DNA of 64,000 bases, from positions 1-64,000 of the forward strand of contig NZ_MPNT01000029.1 of the NCBI RefSeq assembly GCF_001907675.1. The letters are read 5' to 3'. This stretch comes from Mycobacterium paraffinicum. GTDB taxonomy: Bacteria > Actinomycetota > Actinomycetes > Mycobacteriales > Mycobacteriaceae. Under the pieces are notes generated by a model that was given only the letters and a program-made list of their open reading frames with translations, was not told the DNA's origin and made no database searches. How positions within the stretch are numbered: position 1 is the first letter of the stretch; each line of letters starts with the position of its first letter. A program made the position numbers and the translations under genes. Positions 51,849 to 63,466 of the stretch are shown one piece after another.

Positions 51849-53562
51849 TCGCCTTGCTGGCCGGGTTCAGGCTCGCCAGATGTCCGCTCTCCACGCCCGC
51901 CGCCGGGTCGAGCTCACAGTCGATGATCGCCGGCGCGCGGGAGGCAATCGCCTCGGATAGCGCCGAGCGCAACTCCGCGGGGGTGGTGACGTGATATCCC
52001 TTGCCCCCGAAGGCCTCCGCGATCAGCTCGTGACGCGCCCGCGCGTTGAGCACGGTCGGTGCCGGGTCGGACCCGTTGGCGGTCTCGTCACCGCGGTAGA
52101 CGCCACCATTGTTGAGAATGACCACCGTCACCGGAAGGCGATAGCGGCAAATGGTCTCGACTTCCATGCCGCTGAAGCCGAACGCGCTGTCCCCCTCGAT
52201 CGCGACGACGGGCTGGCCGGTCTCGACGGCGGCGGCGATCGCGTAGCCCATGCCGATGCCCATGACGCCCCAGGTGCCGGTGTCCAGCCGGTGCCGCGGT
52301 ACGTCCATGCCGATGACGTTGCGGGCGAGGTCCAGCGCATTGGCCCCCTCGTTGACCACGTAAGCGTCCGGGTGGTCCTGCAACACAGCGCGAATCGCGC
52401 CGAGCGCGTTGTAAAAGCGCATCGGGCGGGGGTCTTCGGCCAGCCGCTCGCGCATCTTTGCGTCGTTGCGGGCGGTGCGTTCGGCCAGCTCTTCGATCCA
52501 TTGCGCGGGCACGGTGACGGGGTGGGTGGCCAAGCCGTCGCGCAACGCCGTCATCACCGAGCCGATGTCACCGGCCAGGGGCGCCGCGATCGGCTGATTG
52601 CTGTCGAATTCCGCCGGCGCTATGTCAACCTGAATGAACTTGGCGTCCGCCGACCACTGCGGCGAATCCCCGTGTCCGAGCAGCCAGTTCAGCCGGGCAC
52701 CGACCAACAACACCGTGTCGGCGCGCGCGACCGCGAGCGAGCGCGCGGCCGCCACGGACTGCGGGTGCGAATCCGGCAGTAGGCCCTTGGCCATCGACAT
52801 CGGCAGGAACGGAATGCCGCTGGCCTCAACGAATTCGCGGATCACGTCGTCGGCCTGGGCGTATGCCGCCCCCTTGCCAAGCACGATCAACGGTCGCTCC
52901 GCTCGCGCCAACACCCGCAGCGCGCGCTCGACCGCCTCGGGTGCCGGCAGCTGCCGAGGCGCTGGGTCGACGATCCGCCAGACGGTTTCCGCGCCGGCCG
53001 CGGCGTCCATGGCTTGCCCCAGCACGTCACCGGGGATGTCGAGGTATACGCCGCCGGGGCGGCCGGAGATCGCGGTGCGCATGGCACGCGCCACGCCGCG
53101 CCCGATGTCTTCGATCCGGTTGATCCGGTAAGCGGCCTTCGCGAACGGCCGTGCGGCGTTCAGCTGGTCGATGTCCTGGTAGTCCCCGCGCTGCAGATCC
53201 ACCAGCGCCCGATTGCTGGAGCCGGAGATCTGGATCATCGGGAAGCAATTCGTGGTGGCGTTGGCGAGCGCCGGCAACCCGTTGAGGAAACCGGGGCCCG
53301 ACGTCGTGAGGCACACGCCCGGCCGGCGGGTGAGGAATCCGGCGGCCGCCGCCGCGTTGCCGGCGGAAGTCTCCTGCCGGAACCCGATGTAGCGGATGCC
53401 GGACGCCTGTGCGACGCGGGCGAGGTCGGTGATCGGGATGCCGACGATCCCGTAGACGGTGTCCACGTCGTTGGCCTTGAGCGCCTCCACCACCAGGTGG
53501 AAGCCGTCGATCAGCCGCGCGGGCCCCCGCGCTTGGCCTGCAGATGCCGAAACTGCGGTCAT
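51832..53562 (-). CDS. oxcA: Oxalyl-CoA decarboxylase
   Basis: 576-residue ThDP enzyme. Catalytic Glu in RQETSAGNAAAAAG, ThDP/Mg motif GDSAFGFSGMEVE ending in NNGGVY. The size and these features match oxalyl-CoA decarboxylases (M. tuberculosis Rv0118c), which turn oxalyl-CoA into formyl-CoA and CO2. The divergent fadD7 may supply oxalyl-CoA. GTG or ATG at the SDR-free upstream region; expression probably regulated by OxyS or by direct repeats in the gap to fadD7. Confidence 0.9.
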   Translation of the reverse strand: MTAVSASAGQARGPARLIDGFHLVVEALKANDVDTVYGIVGIPITDLARVAQASGIRYIGFRQETSAGNAAAAAGFLTRRPGVCLTTSGPGFLNGLPALANATTNCFPMIQISGSSNRALVDLQRGDYQDIDQLNAARPFAKAAYRINRIEDIGRGVARAMRTAISGRPGGVYLDIPGDVLGQAMDAAAGAETVWRIVDPAPRQLPAPEAVERALRVLARAERPLIVLGKGAAYAQADDVIREFVEASGIPFLPMSMAKGLLPDSHPQSVAAARSLAVARADTVLLVGARLNWLLGHGDSPQWSADAKFIQVDIAPAEFDSNQPIAAPLAGDIGSVMTALRDGLATHPVTVPAQWIEELAERTARNDAKMRERLAEDPRPMRFYNALGAIRAVLQDHPDAYVVNEGANALDLARNVIGMDVPRHRLDTGTWGVMGIGMGYAIAAAVETGQPVVAIEGDSAFGFSGMEVETICRYRLPVTVVILNNGGVYRGDETANGSDPAPTVLNARARHELIAEAFGGKGYHVTTPAELRSALSEAIASRAPAIIDCELDPAAGVESGHLASLNPASKAISAGG

Positions 53563-53664
53563 GGTGGTGACTCCTCACGTCTGGTCGGAGGTGAAGTACA
53601 GCCTGCGCCCTTACTCTGACGCCGCCGCCCGGCGGGTGTCCAAGACGGGGTCGCTATGCCGCGA

Positions 53665-53713
53665 TTCACGGCGTCTATCGGCGCTGGCCAGTCCGTTTTC
53701 ACGGCGTCGATAG
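53665..53713. repeat. Direct repeats in the oxcA-fadD7 promoter region
   Basis: TTCACGGCGTC occurs at 53665-53675 and again at 53698-53708, 33 bases apart (three helical turns). The bases after each copy, CTATCG (53675-53680) and CGATAG (53708-53713), are inverted with respect to each other. Such spacing suggests two bound dimers on one DNA face, controlling both divergent genes. The factor is unknown; OxyS is a candidate. Confidence 0.5.
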
Positions 53714-53818
53714 CCGTTGGTTATCGGTCGTGAGTGATTCGGTATTGGACGGGCGGGAGGCTCACCCGGCATGGTTCGAACAGTTGCTTGTGACGGCGAA
53801 GCGAAAGGGAGCGAAGCG

Positions 53819-55408
53819 ATGGGGTCTGAGGCGATGGTCAGCAGGGAGGCCGCGGGGTCGACGGAGACCGAAGGTGCACGCGTCGCGAATCTGGTCGAGG
53901 AGGTGGCGCGCCGGTCCCCGGAGGCGCCCGCCCTCGTCGTCAGCGCCGAGCGGACACCGCTCAGCTACCGCGACCTAGTCCGGCTGGTGGACGACCTGGC
54001 CGAGCAGCTGCGGCGGGCCGGGCTCCGGGCGGGTGACCGCGTCGCGCTGCGCTCTGCAAGCAACGCCGAATTCGTCGTCGGGTTGCTGGCGGCTTCGCGG
54101 GCCGATCTCGTTGCGGTTCCGCTGGATCCGGCCCTGCCACTCGGCGAGCAGCGCACCCGCAGCGGGGCCGTCGGGGCCAGGGCGGTGCTCATCGACGGCG
54201 ACGCGCCCGACGACGAAGGGGCACCGGCCTTGCCGTGGTGGCCGTTCGCAGTCACGGTCGGTGCTACGGAGGGCCCCCCGACGGTGCGCTTGACCGCGAC
54301 CGCAACTCCGGCGCAAGGCTTTTCGACGCCGGAGGGTCTGCGCGACGACGACGCCATGATCATGTTCACCGGCGGCACCACCGGGGTGCCGAAGATGGTC
54401 CCCTGGACGCGGGGCAACATCGCCGCCTCCGTGCGGGCGATCATCGCCGGATACGGCCTCGGGCCGCGCGATGCCACGGTGGCGGTGATGCCGCTCTACC
54501 ACGGTCACGGGCTGCTGGCCGCGCTGCTGGCGACCCTGGTGTCGGGTGGCTCGGTGTTGTTGCCCGCGCGGGGACGGTTCTCGGCCCACACCTTCTGGGA
54601 CGACATCGACGCCGTACGCGCCACCTGGTACACGGCGGTGCCGACGATCCACCAGATCCTCTTGGAGCGGGCCGGAAGCGACCGACGGGGCAACGCCGCG
54701 TTGCGGTTCATCCGTAGCTGCAGCGCGCCGCTGACCGCCGAAGCGGCACAAGAGCTGCAGGACACGTTCGGCGCCCCGGTGGTCTGCGCCTTCGGCATGA
54801 CCGAGGCCACCCACCAGGTGGCGACAACCGAAATAGGCCACGCCGAAAACCCCGGTGCCACAGCGGGTCTCGTCGGCCGATCAACCGGTCCGCAGATTCG
54901 GATCGTCGGATCCGACGGCTCGCCCGTGCCGGCGGGAGAGGTCGGCGAGGTCTGGCTCCGGGGACCCACGGTCGTCCGGGGCTACCTCGGCGACCCGGCG
55001 ATCACGGCGGCCAATTTCACCGACGGGTGGCTGCGCACGGGCGACCTGGGAACGCTGTCGGCGACCGGCGAGCTGATCATCCGCGGCCGCATCAAGGAAC
55101 TCATCAACCGGGGCGGGGAGAAGATCTCCCCGGAACGCGTCGAGGGTGTGCTGGCCAGCCATCCCGGCGTGCTGGAGGTCGCCGTCTTCGGGGTTCCTGA
55201 CAAGCTGTACGGCGAGGCGGTGGCCGCGGTGATCGTTCCCCGGGGATCGGCCGCACCGACCGCGGAGGAGCTCGCGGCGTTCGGCCGCGACCGGCTGGCG
55301 CCGTTCGAGGTGCCGGCCAGCTTTCAGCAGGCGGCGGAGCTGCCGCACACCGCGAAGGGCTCGTTGGACCGCCGCGCCGTCGCCGAGCAGTTCGGCGGCC
55401 GGGCATGA
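53819..55408 (+). CDS. fadD7: AMP-forming acyl-CoA synthetase FadD7, probable oxalyl-CoA synthetase
   Basis: 529-residue ANL ligase (M. tuberculosis Rv0119 is about 525). P-loop MFTGGTTGVPKMVPWT, adenine motif CAFGMTEATH, hinge GWLRTGDLG and catalytic Lys HTAKGSLDRR. Beside oxalyl-CoA decarboxylase, and similar in style to plant AAE3/yeast Pcs60, it likely activates oxalate. ATG 53819 has AAAGGGAG seven bases upstream, better than the outer start. Four bases separate its stop from convergent fusA2. Confidence 0.9.
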   Translation: MGSEAMVSREAAGSTETEGARVANLVEEVARRSPEAPALVVSAERTPLSYRDLVRLVDDLAEQLRRAGLRAGDRVALRSASNAEFVVGLLAASRADLVAVPLDPALPLGEQRTRSGAVGARAVLIDGDAPDDEGAPALPWWPFAVTVGATEGPPTVRLTATATPAQGFSTPEGLRDDDAMIMFTGGTTGVPKMVPWTRGNIAASVRAIIAGYGLGPRDATVAVMPLYHGHGLLAALLATLVSGGSVLLPARGRFSAHTFWDDIDAVRATWYTAVPTIHQILLERAGSDRRGNAALRFIRSCSAPLTAEAAQELQDTFGAPVVCAFGMTEATHQVATTEIGHAENPGATAGLVGRSTGPQIRIVGSDGSPVPAGEVGEVWLRGPTVVRGYLGDPAITAANFTDGWLRTGDLGTLSATGELIIRGRIKELINRGGEKISPERVEGVLASHPGVLEVAVFGVPDKLYGEAVAAVIVPRGSAAPTAEELAAFGRDRLAPFEVPASFQQAAELPHTAKGSLDRRAVAEQFGGRA

Positions 55409-55412
55409 CGGT

Positions 55413-57569
55413 TCAGACGCTGGCCTTGACCCGGGTGGCCGCGGTCTCGGGCATGGGTTCGTAGCGGGCGAAGGCGCGGGTGAACGACGCGGCCCCGTGG
55501 GCCAGCGAACGCAGGTCGATCGCGTAGCGCGTCAACTCCACCTGCGGCACCTCGGCTTTGACCAGCGTGCGTTCGTGCCCCGCGGTGTCGGTGCCGAGCA
55601 CCCGGCCGCGCCGGCCCGACAGGTCGCCCATCACCGCGCCGACGAAGTCGTCGGGCACCAGTACCGCGATTTCGTCGATGGGCTCGAGCAGGCTCACCTT
55701 CGTCGCCGCGGCCGCCTCGCGCAGCGCCAAGGCGCCCGCCGCCTGGAACGCGAAGTCCGACGAGTCCACGCTGTGGGCCTTGCCGTCGAGCAGGGTCACC
55801 CGGATGTCGACGACGGGATAGCCGGCGTGCACGCCCTTTTCCATCTGCGCGCGCACGCCCTTCTCCACGCTGGGGATGAATTGCCGGGGCACCGCCCCGC
55901 CGACCACCTTGTCGACGAACTCGAATCCGGAGCCCTCCGGCAGCGGTTCCACTTCGATGTCGCACACCGCGTATTGGCCGTGCCCGCCCGACTGCTTGAC
56001 GTGGCGGCCGTGCCCTTTTGCCTTGCTGCCGAAGGTTTCTCGTAGCGGCACCCGAAGCTCCACGGTGTCGACGGTGACGCCGTACCGGTTGGCCAGCGCA
56101 TCGAGGACGACGCCGGCGTGCGCTTCGCCCATGCACCACAACACGATCTGATGGGTTTCGGAGTTCTGCTCGATCCGCAGCGTCGGGTCCTCGGCGGCCA
56201 GCCGGCCCAGCCCGACCGACAGTTTGTCCTCGTCGGTCTTGGCGTGCGCCTGGATCGCCACCGGCAGCAACGGTTCGGGCATCGTCCATGGTTTCAGTAC
56301 GAGCGGCTCCGCCTTGTCCGAAAGGGTGTCGCCGGTCTCGGCCCGGCTCAACTTGCCGATGGCGCAGATGTCGCCCGCCACCACGGCCGCGGCGGGGCGC
56401 TGCTGCTTGCCGAGCGGGAACGACAGGACGCCGACGCGTTCGTCTTCGTCGTGGTCGGGGTGCGTGCTGCCGTTCCCGTTGACCGCGCCGAAGAACGACG
56501 CAAAATGGCCCGACACATGAACCGTCGTGTCGGGCCTGATGGTCCCGGCGAACACCCGGACCAGGCTGAGCCTTCCGACGTAGGGGTCCGACGTCGTCTT
56601 CACCACCTCCGCGAGCAGGGGCGCGTCGGGGTCGCAGGTCAGCGTCGCGTGCGGAGCGCCCTGCGGCGTAAACACCTCCGGGAGTGGGTGTTCCATCGGG
56701 GACGGGAATCCGCGCGTGGCGACCTCCAGCAGTTCCAGCGTGCCCACGCCGGTGCCGCTGCAGACCGGGATCACGGGGAAGAACGAGCCGCGGGCGACGG
56801 CGCGCTCCAGGTCCTCGATTAGCACCGCTTCGTCGATCGACTCACCGCCGAGGTAGCGATCCATCAGCGACTCGTCCTCGGATTCCTCGATGATGCCCTC
56901 GATCAGGGTCCCGCGCGCCTCCTCGATTCCCTCGGCGTCGGACGGATCGGCCGGCTGCACCGTGCGCTTGCCGTCGGAATAGTGGTAGCGCGTCTGCGAC
57001 AGCAACCCGATCAGCCCCTCGCAGGACGGCAGGCCGATCGGCAGGTAGAGCGGTAACACCTTGTCGCCGAACGCGTCCTGCGCGGCCGCCAGCGCCTCGG
57101 CGTAGTTGGCCCGGGTGTGGTCGAGCTTGGTGATCACCACGGCGCGCGGCATCCCGACCTGGTCGCATTCCTGCCACAGCGATTTGGTGGGTTCGTCGAC
57201 GCCCTCGTTGGCCGCGATCACGAACAGCGCGCAATCCGCGGCGCGCAAGCCGGCCCGCAGCTCGCCGACGAAATCGGCGTACCCGGGCGTGTCGACCAGG
57301 TTGATCTTGATGCCGTCGTGCGCCAGGGAGGCGACGGCAACGCCGACGGAACGCTGCTGGCGGATCTCGGCGTCGTCGTAGTCGCAGACCGTGCTGCCGT
57401 CGGTAACGGAGCCCGCTCTGGTCAGCACCCCACCGGCGACCAAGAGCGCCTCGACCAGGGTGGTCTTGCCGCCGCCGGACGGCCCCACCAGGACGATGTT
57501 GCGCACATCGCCCGGTCCGTTCGCGGTGGGGGCGGCCGCGCCCTGGGAAGCATTCGCCTTGTCCGCCAT
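55413..57569 (-). CDS. fusA2: Elongation factor G-like GTPase EF-G2
   Basis: 718-residue translational GTPase matching M. tuberculosis Rv0120c (714). P-loop VGPSGGGKTTL, switch II DTPGYADF, and TKLD for guanine. Domains II to V of EF-G are present. In mycobacteria EF-G2 is a second factor whose ribosomal role is reduced compared with FusA. The P-loop GPSGGGKT differs from the AHIDAGKT of classic EF-G. ATG start; convergent with fadD7. Confidence 0.94.
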   Translation of the reverse strand: MADKANASQGAAAPTANGPGDVRNIVLVGPSGGGKTTLVEALLVAGGVLTRAGSVTDGSTVCDYDDAEIRQQRSVGVAVASLAHDGIKINLVDTPGYADFVGELRAGLRAADCALFVIAANEGVDEPTKSLWQECDQVGMPRAVVITKLDHTRANYAEALAAAQDAFGDKVLPLYLPIGLPSCEGLIGLLSQTRYHYSDGKRTVQPADPSDAEGIEEARGTLIEGIIEESEDESLMDRYLGGESIDEAVLIEDLERAVARGSFFPVIPVCSGTGVGTLELLEVATRGFPSPMEHPLPEVFTPQGAPHATLTCDPDAPLLAEVVKTTSDPYVGRLSLVRVFAGTIRPDTTVHVSGHFASFFGAVNGNGSTHPDHDEDERVGVLSFPLGKQQRPAAAVVAGDICAIGKLSRAETGDTLSDKAEPLVLKPWTMPEPLLPVAIQAHAKTDEDKLSVGLGRLAAEDPTLRIEQNSETHQIVLWCMGEAHAGVVLDALANRYGVTVDTVELRVPLRETFGSKAKGHGRHVKQSGGHGQYAVCDIEVEPLPEGSGFEFVDKVVGGAVPRQFIPSVEKGVRAQMEKGVHAGYPVVDIRVTLLDGKAHSVDSSDFAFQAAGALALREAAAATKVSLLEPIDEIAVLVPDDFVGAVMGDLSGRRGRVLGTDTAGHERTLVKAEVPQVELTRYAIDLRSLAHGAASFTRAFARYEPMPETAATRVKASV

Positions 57570-57734
57570 GACGTTCCTCCAGTTCTCCCTGGCCGCGTCG
57601 CCGAGGGTGCGCCCAGCGCGGTGTGTCCTAGCTCACACAGCTTCCAGAAGCAACTTTTCCCCCAACCGCGGCCCAACACAAGGCCACAGGGCGGCCACAA
57701 TTTCGTCGGCCGCTCGGCGGCGGGGCGCTTCCCG

Positions 57735-58148
57735 TCAGGCGTGCCAGCTCGACCACCGGCGCACGGCGATCGCGATCACCGGCCCGTTCAACGAAACGGA
57801 TTGATACTGAGGGTATTTGGCGCGCAGTAGCCGGTATCCGAACTCCATCGCCGGCCCGTCGGAGTGAACGGTGGCCGCACCGTCGACCCGAACCCACCAC
57901 AACCGCGTCCAATCGTCGGCGTAGTGGTCGACCAGCAGGCTCACGCGAGGGTTCTGCTCGATGTTGGCCAGCCGCCGCAGCCGCCGCGTGGTCTTGGGTT
58001 TCGCGTCGACGGCGGTGTACACCATGTCGGTCGAGGGCGCGACCGCGAAGACCACCGGCACCAGATGGGGGAGACCGTCGCGCGTGCTGGTGGCCAGCCG
58101 GGCCACCGGGGATTGCGTCAACCTGGCCTGGGGGTCGAATTCGCCCAC
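57735..58148 (-). CDS. F420-dependent PPOX-class oxidoreductase (Rv0121c type)
   Basis: 137-residue split-barrel flavin/deazaflavin reductase. [20 protein letters not shown] is the family opening, and [17 protein letters not shown] the subfamily signature. These proteins bind F420 (or heme/biliverdin) and reduce small molecules. GTG start; upstream of fusA2's start by 165 bases on the same strand and possibly with its own promoter. Counterpart of M. tuberculosis Rv0121c. Confidence 0.9.
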   Translation of the reverse strand: MGEFDPQARLTQSPVARLATSTRDGLPHLVPVVFAVAPSTDMVYTAVDAKPKTTRRLRRLANIEQNPRVSLLVDHYADDWTRLWWVRVDGAATVHSDGPAMEFGYRLLRAKYPQYQSVSLNGPVIAIAVRRWSSWHA

Positions 58149-58291
58149 GGTGTCAGCCTAGGCGCCGAACGCAACCTTGTTACTGCCATGAATAGCTACC
58201 TGCATTACGGTTATACACACACGATTGTGCCGCCCAGAACCGCAAGGCCGGGACAGTTCGGTGTTTACCGTGAAGCAGGAAGGGTGACGGG

Positions 58292-59350
58292 ATGAGCAAA
58301 TCGCACCACCGCTCGGTCTGGCGGTCATGGTTGGTCAGCGTGCTGTCTGTGGTCGGGCTGGGCTTCGGTTTGGGCTTGGGTTTGGGCACGGCGCCGGCGG
58401 CCGCATCGCCGTTCACCGCGCCGCGGGCTCCCCTCGACCCGGCGGCGTTGGCCGGCCAGGTTGGACCCCAGGTGGTCAACATCAACACCAAGTTCGGCTA
58501 CAACAACGCGGTGGGTGCCGGCACCGGCATCGTCATCGACCCCAACGGTGTCGTACTGACCAACAATCACGTCATCTCCGGCGCGACGGACATCAGCGCG
58601 TTCGACGTCGGCAACGGCCAGACGTACGCCGTCGACGTGGTCGGCTATGACCGCAGCCAGGACGTCGCGGTGCTGCAGCTCCGCGGCGCGGCCGGCCTCC
58701 CGACCGCCGCGATCGGCGGCGGGGTCTCCGTGGGCGAGCCAGTCGTCGCGATGGGCAACGCCGGTGGCCAGGGCGGAACGCCCAGCGCGGTATCCGGCAA
58801 GGTCATCGCGCTCAACCAGTCGGTCTCCGCCACCGACACGCTGACCGGCGCCAACGAGTCGCTGGGTGGGCTGATCCAGGCTGACACCCCGATTCGGCCC
58901 GGCGACTCGGGCGGCCCGCTGGTGAACAACGCCGGGCAGGTCGTCGGCGTGAACACCGCCGCCACCGAGAACTACAAGATGTCGGGCGGCGGGCAGGGCT
59001 TCGCCATCCCGATCGGGCGGGCGATGGGCGTGGCCGGCCAGATCAGGTCCGGCGCCGGCTCCAACACCGTGCACATCGGCCCGACCGCGTTCCTCGGGCT
59101 CGGCGTGACCGACAACGGAAACGGCGCACGCGTCGAACGGGTGGTCAACACCGGTCCGGCGGCCGGGGCCGGCATCGCCCCCGGTGACGTCATCACCGGG
59201 GTCGACGGCGTCCCGATCACCGGCGCCACCTCGATGACCGACGTGCTGATCCCGCACCACCCCGGCGACACGATCGCGGTGCACTACCGCGCCGCGGCGG
59301 GCGGCGACCGCACCACCAACGTGACGCTGGCGGAAGGACCTCCAGCCTGA
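58292..59350 (+). CDS. pepA: Secreted trypsin-like serine protease PepA (Mtb32A type)
   Basis: 352-residue HtrA-like protease. Signal peptide residues 1-37 ends ...APAAAS, with an odd Gly-Leu run GLGFGLGLGLG. Triad: His in TNNHVISG, Asp in DRSQDVAVLQL, Ser in RPGDSGGPLV. A PDZ domain occupies residues ~260-350 (FLGLGVTDN, GAGIAPGDVITGVDG). Matches M. tuberculosis Rv0125, an immunodominant secreted protein. Start ATG with GGGTGACGGG before it. Confidence 0.95.
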   Translation: MSKSHHRSVWRSWLVSVLSVVGLGFGLGLGLGTAPAAASPFTAPRAPLDPAALAGQVGPQVVNINTKFGYNNAVGAGTGIVIDPNGVVLTNNHVISGATDISAFDVGNGQTYAVDVVGYDRSQDVAVLQLRGAAGLPTAAIGGGVSVGEPVVAMGNAGGQGGTPSAVSGKVIALNQSVSATDTLTGANESLGGLIQADTPIRPGDSGGPLVNNAGQVVGVNTAATENYKMSGGGQGFAIPIGRAMGVAGQIRSGAGSNTVHIGPTAFLGLGVTDNGNGARVERVVNTGPAAGAGIAPGDVITGVDGVPITGATSMTDVLIPHHPGDTIAVHYRAAAGGDRTTNVTLAEGPPA

Positions 59351-59471
59351 CGCCCGCGCGGACGATACCTGACTGGCGCTCAATTCGCTTGACGCCGGGG
59401 GTGATTGGTCTCATGTCAGTAGGCGTGATTTCGAACGTCGCGCCTCGGGTACCCGTGGCATCGTGGATTTG

Positions 59472-61244
<1,773 letters not shown>

Positions 61245-61280
61245 CTCGCGCCACGACGATGCAGAGCGGAAGCGGTGGGG

Positions 61281-61294
61281 TGGGGGTCCCCCCA
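61281..61294 (+). repeat. G/C hairpin in the treS-mak gap
   Basis: TGGGGG (61281-61286) and CCCCCA can pair around two bases, with GCGG/CCGC (61272-61275, 61296-61299) adding outer pairs. The gap of 82 bases between treS and mak is otherwise without signals except GGGGGAGAGC before the mak ATG. The hairpin may tune mak translation or stability. Confidence 0.4.
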
Positions 61295-61326
61295 GCCGCC
61301 ACGCGTGACGGGGGAGAGCGGCGCTC

Positions 61327-62676
61327 ATGACACAGCCTGCCAAGCTGCCCTGGTCGGATTGGCTGCCCCAGCAACGCTGGTACGCGGGCCGTAACCGGGA
61401 GCTCACCTCCGCCGAGGCCGCAGTGGTCGTGCCGCTCCGCGACGACCTGGACCTGGTCTTGGTCGACGCGCACTACGCCGACGGCTCGTCCGAGCGCTAC
61501 CAGGTGATGGTGCAATGGGACGCCGGTCCGGTCTCCGAGTACAGCACCGTCGCCACGATCGGCGCCGCCGGCGACCGCACGGGCTTCGACGCCCTCTACG
61601 ACACCGACGCGCCACGGTTTCTGTTGTCGCTCATCGATTCGTCGGCCGTTCTGACCGAGGTTGGCACCCAGGTGCGCTTCGTCAAGGAGCCCGGCGTTGA
61701 GCTGCCGCTGGAGGCCATGCCGCACGTCTCCGATGCCGAGCAGAGCAATACCAGCGTGATCTTCGACCGCGCCGCGATCTTCAAGGCGTTTCGGCGGGTG
61801 AGCAGCGGCATCAACCCGGACATCGAACTGAACCGGGCGCTGGGCCGCGCCGGCAACCCGCACGTGGCCCGGCTGCTCGGCACCTACGAGCTGGCCGGCC
61901 CGGACGGTGCGGCGGACGAGGCGTGGCCGCTCGGCATGGTGACCGAGTTCGCGTCCAACGCCGCCGAAGGGTGGGCCATGGCCACCGCCAGCGTCCGCGA
62001 CCTGTTCGCGGAGGGCGACCTGTACGCCCACGAGGTGGGGGGCGATTTCGCCGGCGAGTCCTGCCGGCTGGGTGAGGCCGTGGCGTCGGTGCACGCCACG
62101 CTGGCCGAGTCCCTCGGAACGGCGGAGTCGGCGTTCCCGGTCGACACCATGCTGGCGCGGCTGGCCTCGACCGTGGCGAAGGTGCCCGAGCTGCAGGAGT
62201 ACGCGCCGACCATCGAGGAGCGGTTCGCCAAGCTCTCCGATCAGACGATTACCGTCCAGCGGGTGCACGGCGACTTGCACCTCGGTCAGGTGCTGCGCAC
62301 TCCCGAGACCTGGCTGCTGATCGACTTCGAGGGTGAACCGGGGCAGCCGCTCGACGAGCGCCGTGCGCCCGATTCACCGTTGCGCGACGTGGCCGGTGTG
62401 CTGCGGTCCTTCGAGTACGCCGCGTACGGACCGTTGGTGGACCAGGCGACCGACAAGCAACTGGCCGCCCGCGCCCGGGAGTGGGTCGAACGCAACAGGA
62501 CCGCGTTCTGCGAGGGTTACGCCGCCGCGTCGGGAACCGACCCGCGGGGTGCGGCTGACGTGCTGGCCGCCTACGAGCTCGACAAGGCCGTGTACGAGGC
62601 CGGCTACGAGGCCCGGCACCGGCCCGGCTGGTTGCCGATCCCGCTACGCTCCATCGCCCGGCTCACCGCCTCATAG
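61327..62676 (+). CDS. mak: Maltokinase
   Basis: 449-residue ATP-dependent kinase of the aminoglycoside-phosphotransferase-like fold. Catalytic loop [11 protein letters not shown] and Mg motif [10 protein letters not shown]. It phosphorylates maltose to maltose-1-phosphate, the GlgE substrate. N-terminal [20 protein letters not shown] is the family cap domain. ATG with GGGGGAGAG before it. It follows treS on the same strand (Rv0127 order). Confidence 0.96.
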   Translation: MTQPAKLPWSDWLPQQRWYAGRNRELTSAEAAVVVPLRDDLDLVLVDAHYADGSSERYQVMVQWDAGPVSEYSTVATIGAAGDRTGFDALYDTDAPRFLLSLIDSSAVLTEVGTQVRFVKEPGVELPLEAMPHVSDAEQSNTSVIFDRAAIFKAFRRVSSGINPDIELNRALGRAGNPHVARLLGTYELAGPDGAADEAWPLGMVTEFASNAAEGWAMATASVRDLFAEGDLYAHEVGGDFAGESCRLGEAVASVHATLAESLGTAESAFPVDTMLARLASTVAKVPELQEYAPTIEERFAKLSDQTITVQRVHGDLHLGQVLRTPETWLLIDFEGEPGQPLDERRAPDSPLRDVAGVLRSFEYAAYGPLVDQATDKQLAARAREWVERNRTAFCEGYAAASGTDPRGAADVLAAYELDKAVYEAGYEARHRPGWLPIPLRSIARLTAS

Positions 62677-62714
62677 CAAACTCTGATCTGCGACGAACGC
62701 GGGCGTCTGGAACC

Positions 62715-63404
62715 ATGGCCCGTGTGAAAAAGGAGATCTTCGACAGCGAGGCGCGGCTGTCCTGGGTGCTGGCCGCCCTGGCCGGTGTGCTGGGGGCAAC
62801 GGCTTTCACGCACTCCGCCGGCTACTTCGTGACCTTCATGACCGGCAACGCGCAGCGCGCCGCACTCGGATACTTCCGGGGCGATGTCCTGCTCTCCGTC
62901 AGCGCGGGACTGTTGATCGTGTGCTTCGTCGGAGGCGTCGTCGTCGCGTCGGTGTGCCGGCGGCATTTCTGGGTGGCGCACCCGCACGGCCCCACCGTGC
63001 TGACGACCTTCAGCCTGTTCGCCGCCACCGCGGTGGACGTCCTCGACGAGGGATGGGCGGAAAATTTCCTCGACTTCGCGCCGATCACGCTGGTGGCGTT
63101 CGGCATTGGCGCATTGAACACGTCATTCGTCAAAGACGGCGAGGTCTCGGTTCCGCTGAGCTACGTGACCGGAACGCTGGTCAAAATGGGCCAGGGCATC
63201 GAACGCCACATCGCAGGTGGAACGCTGGCCGACTGGCTCGGCTACTTTCTGCTGTTCGCCAGCTTCGTGCTGGGCGCCACGGTCGGCGGCTTGATCAGCC
63301 TGGCGGTCAACGGAACGTGGATGCTGGTGGTCGCTTCGTCGGTGTGCGCGTTGACAACTGGCTACACGTACTTCCACCAGGACCGCCGCGCCCTGCTGGA
63401 CTGA
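62715..63404 (+). CDS. YoaK/DUF1275 membrane protein
   Basis: 229-residue integral membrane protein with six hydrophobic helices. AGYFVTFMTGNAQRAALGYF and ALNTSFVKDGEVSVPLSYVTG then TLVKMGQG are the DUF1275 signatures. Function in bacteria is unknown; it is found near transport or cell-envelope genes. ATG 62715 follows 38 bases after mak and may be co-transcribed. A very strong hairpin terminator lies right after its stop. Confidence 0.9.
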   Translation: MARVKKEIFDSEARLSWVLAALAGVLGATAFTHSAGYFVTFMTGNAQRAALGYFRGDVLLSVSAGLLIVCFVGGVVVASVCRRHFWVAHPHGPTVLTTFSLFAATAVDVLDEGWAENFLDFAPITLVAFGIGALNTSFVKDGEVSVPLSYVTGTLVKMGQGIERHIAGGTLADWLGYFLLFASFVLGATVGGLISLAVNGTWMLVVASSVCALTTGYTYFHQDRRALLD

Positions 63405-63411
63405 ACCCAAA

Positions 63412-63453
63412 AGCATCGGCAGTAGCGCTGACCGGTGCGCTACTGCCGATGCT
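63412..63453. terminator. Perfect 17-pair bidirectional terminator
   Basis: AGCATCGGCAGTAGCGC (63412-63428), loop TGACCGGT, GCGCTACTGCCGATGCT (63437-63453). All 17 pairs match. It separates the YoaK gene from the convergent antigen 85 gene and can end both transcripts. No T run, as is usual in this genus. Confidence 0.9.
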
Positions 63454-63466
63454 GGTTCGGAGGGTG

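Noticed and set aside
61272..61299. Mobile-element terminal repeat or MIRU-type unit in the treS-mak gap
   Set aside because: One short G/C hairpin, no flanking duplication, no transposase; it looks like an altered coding tail.
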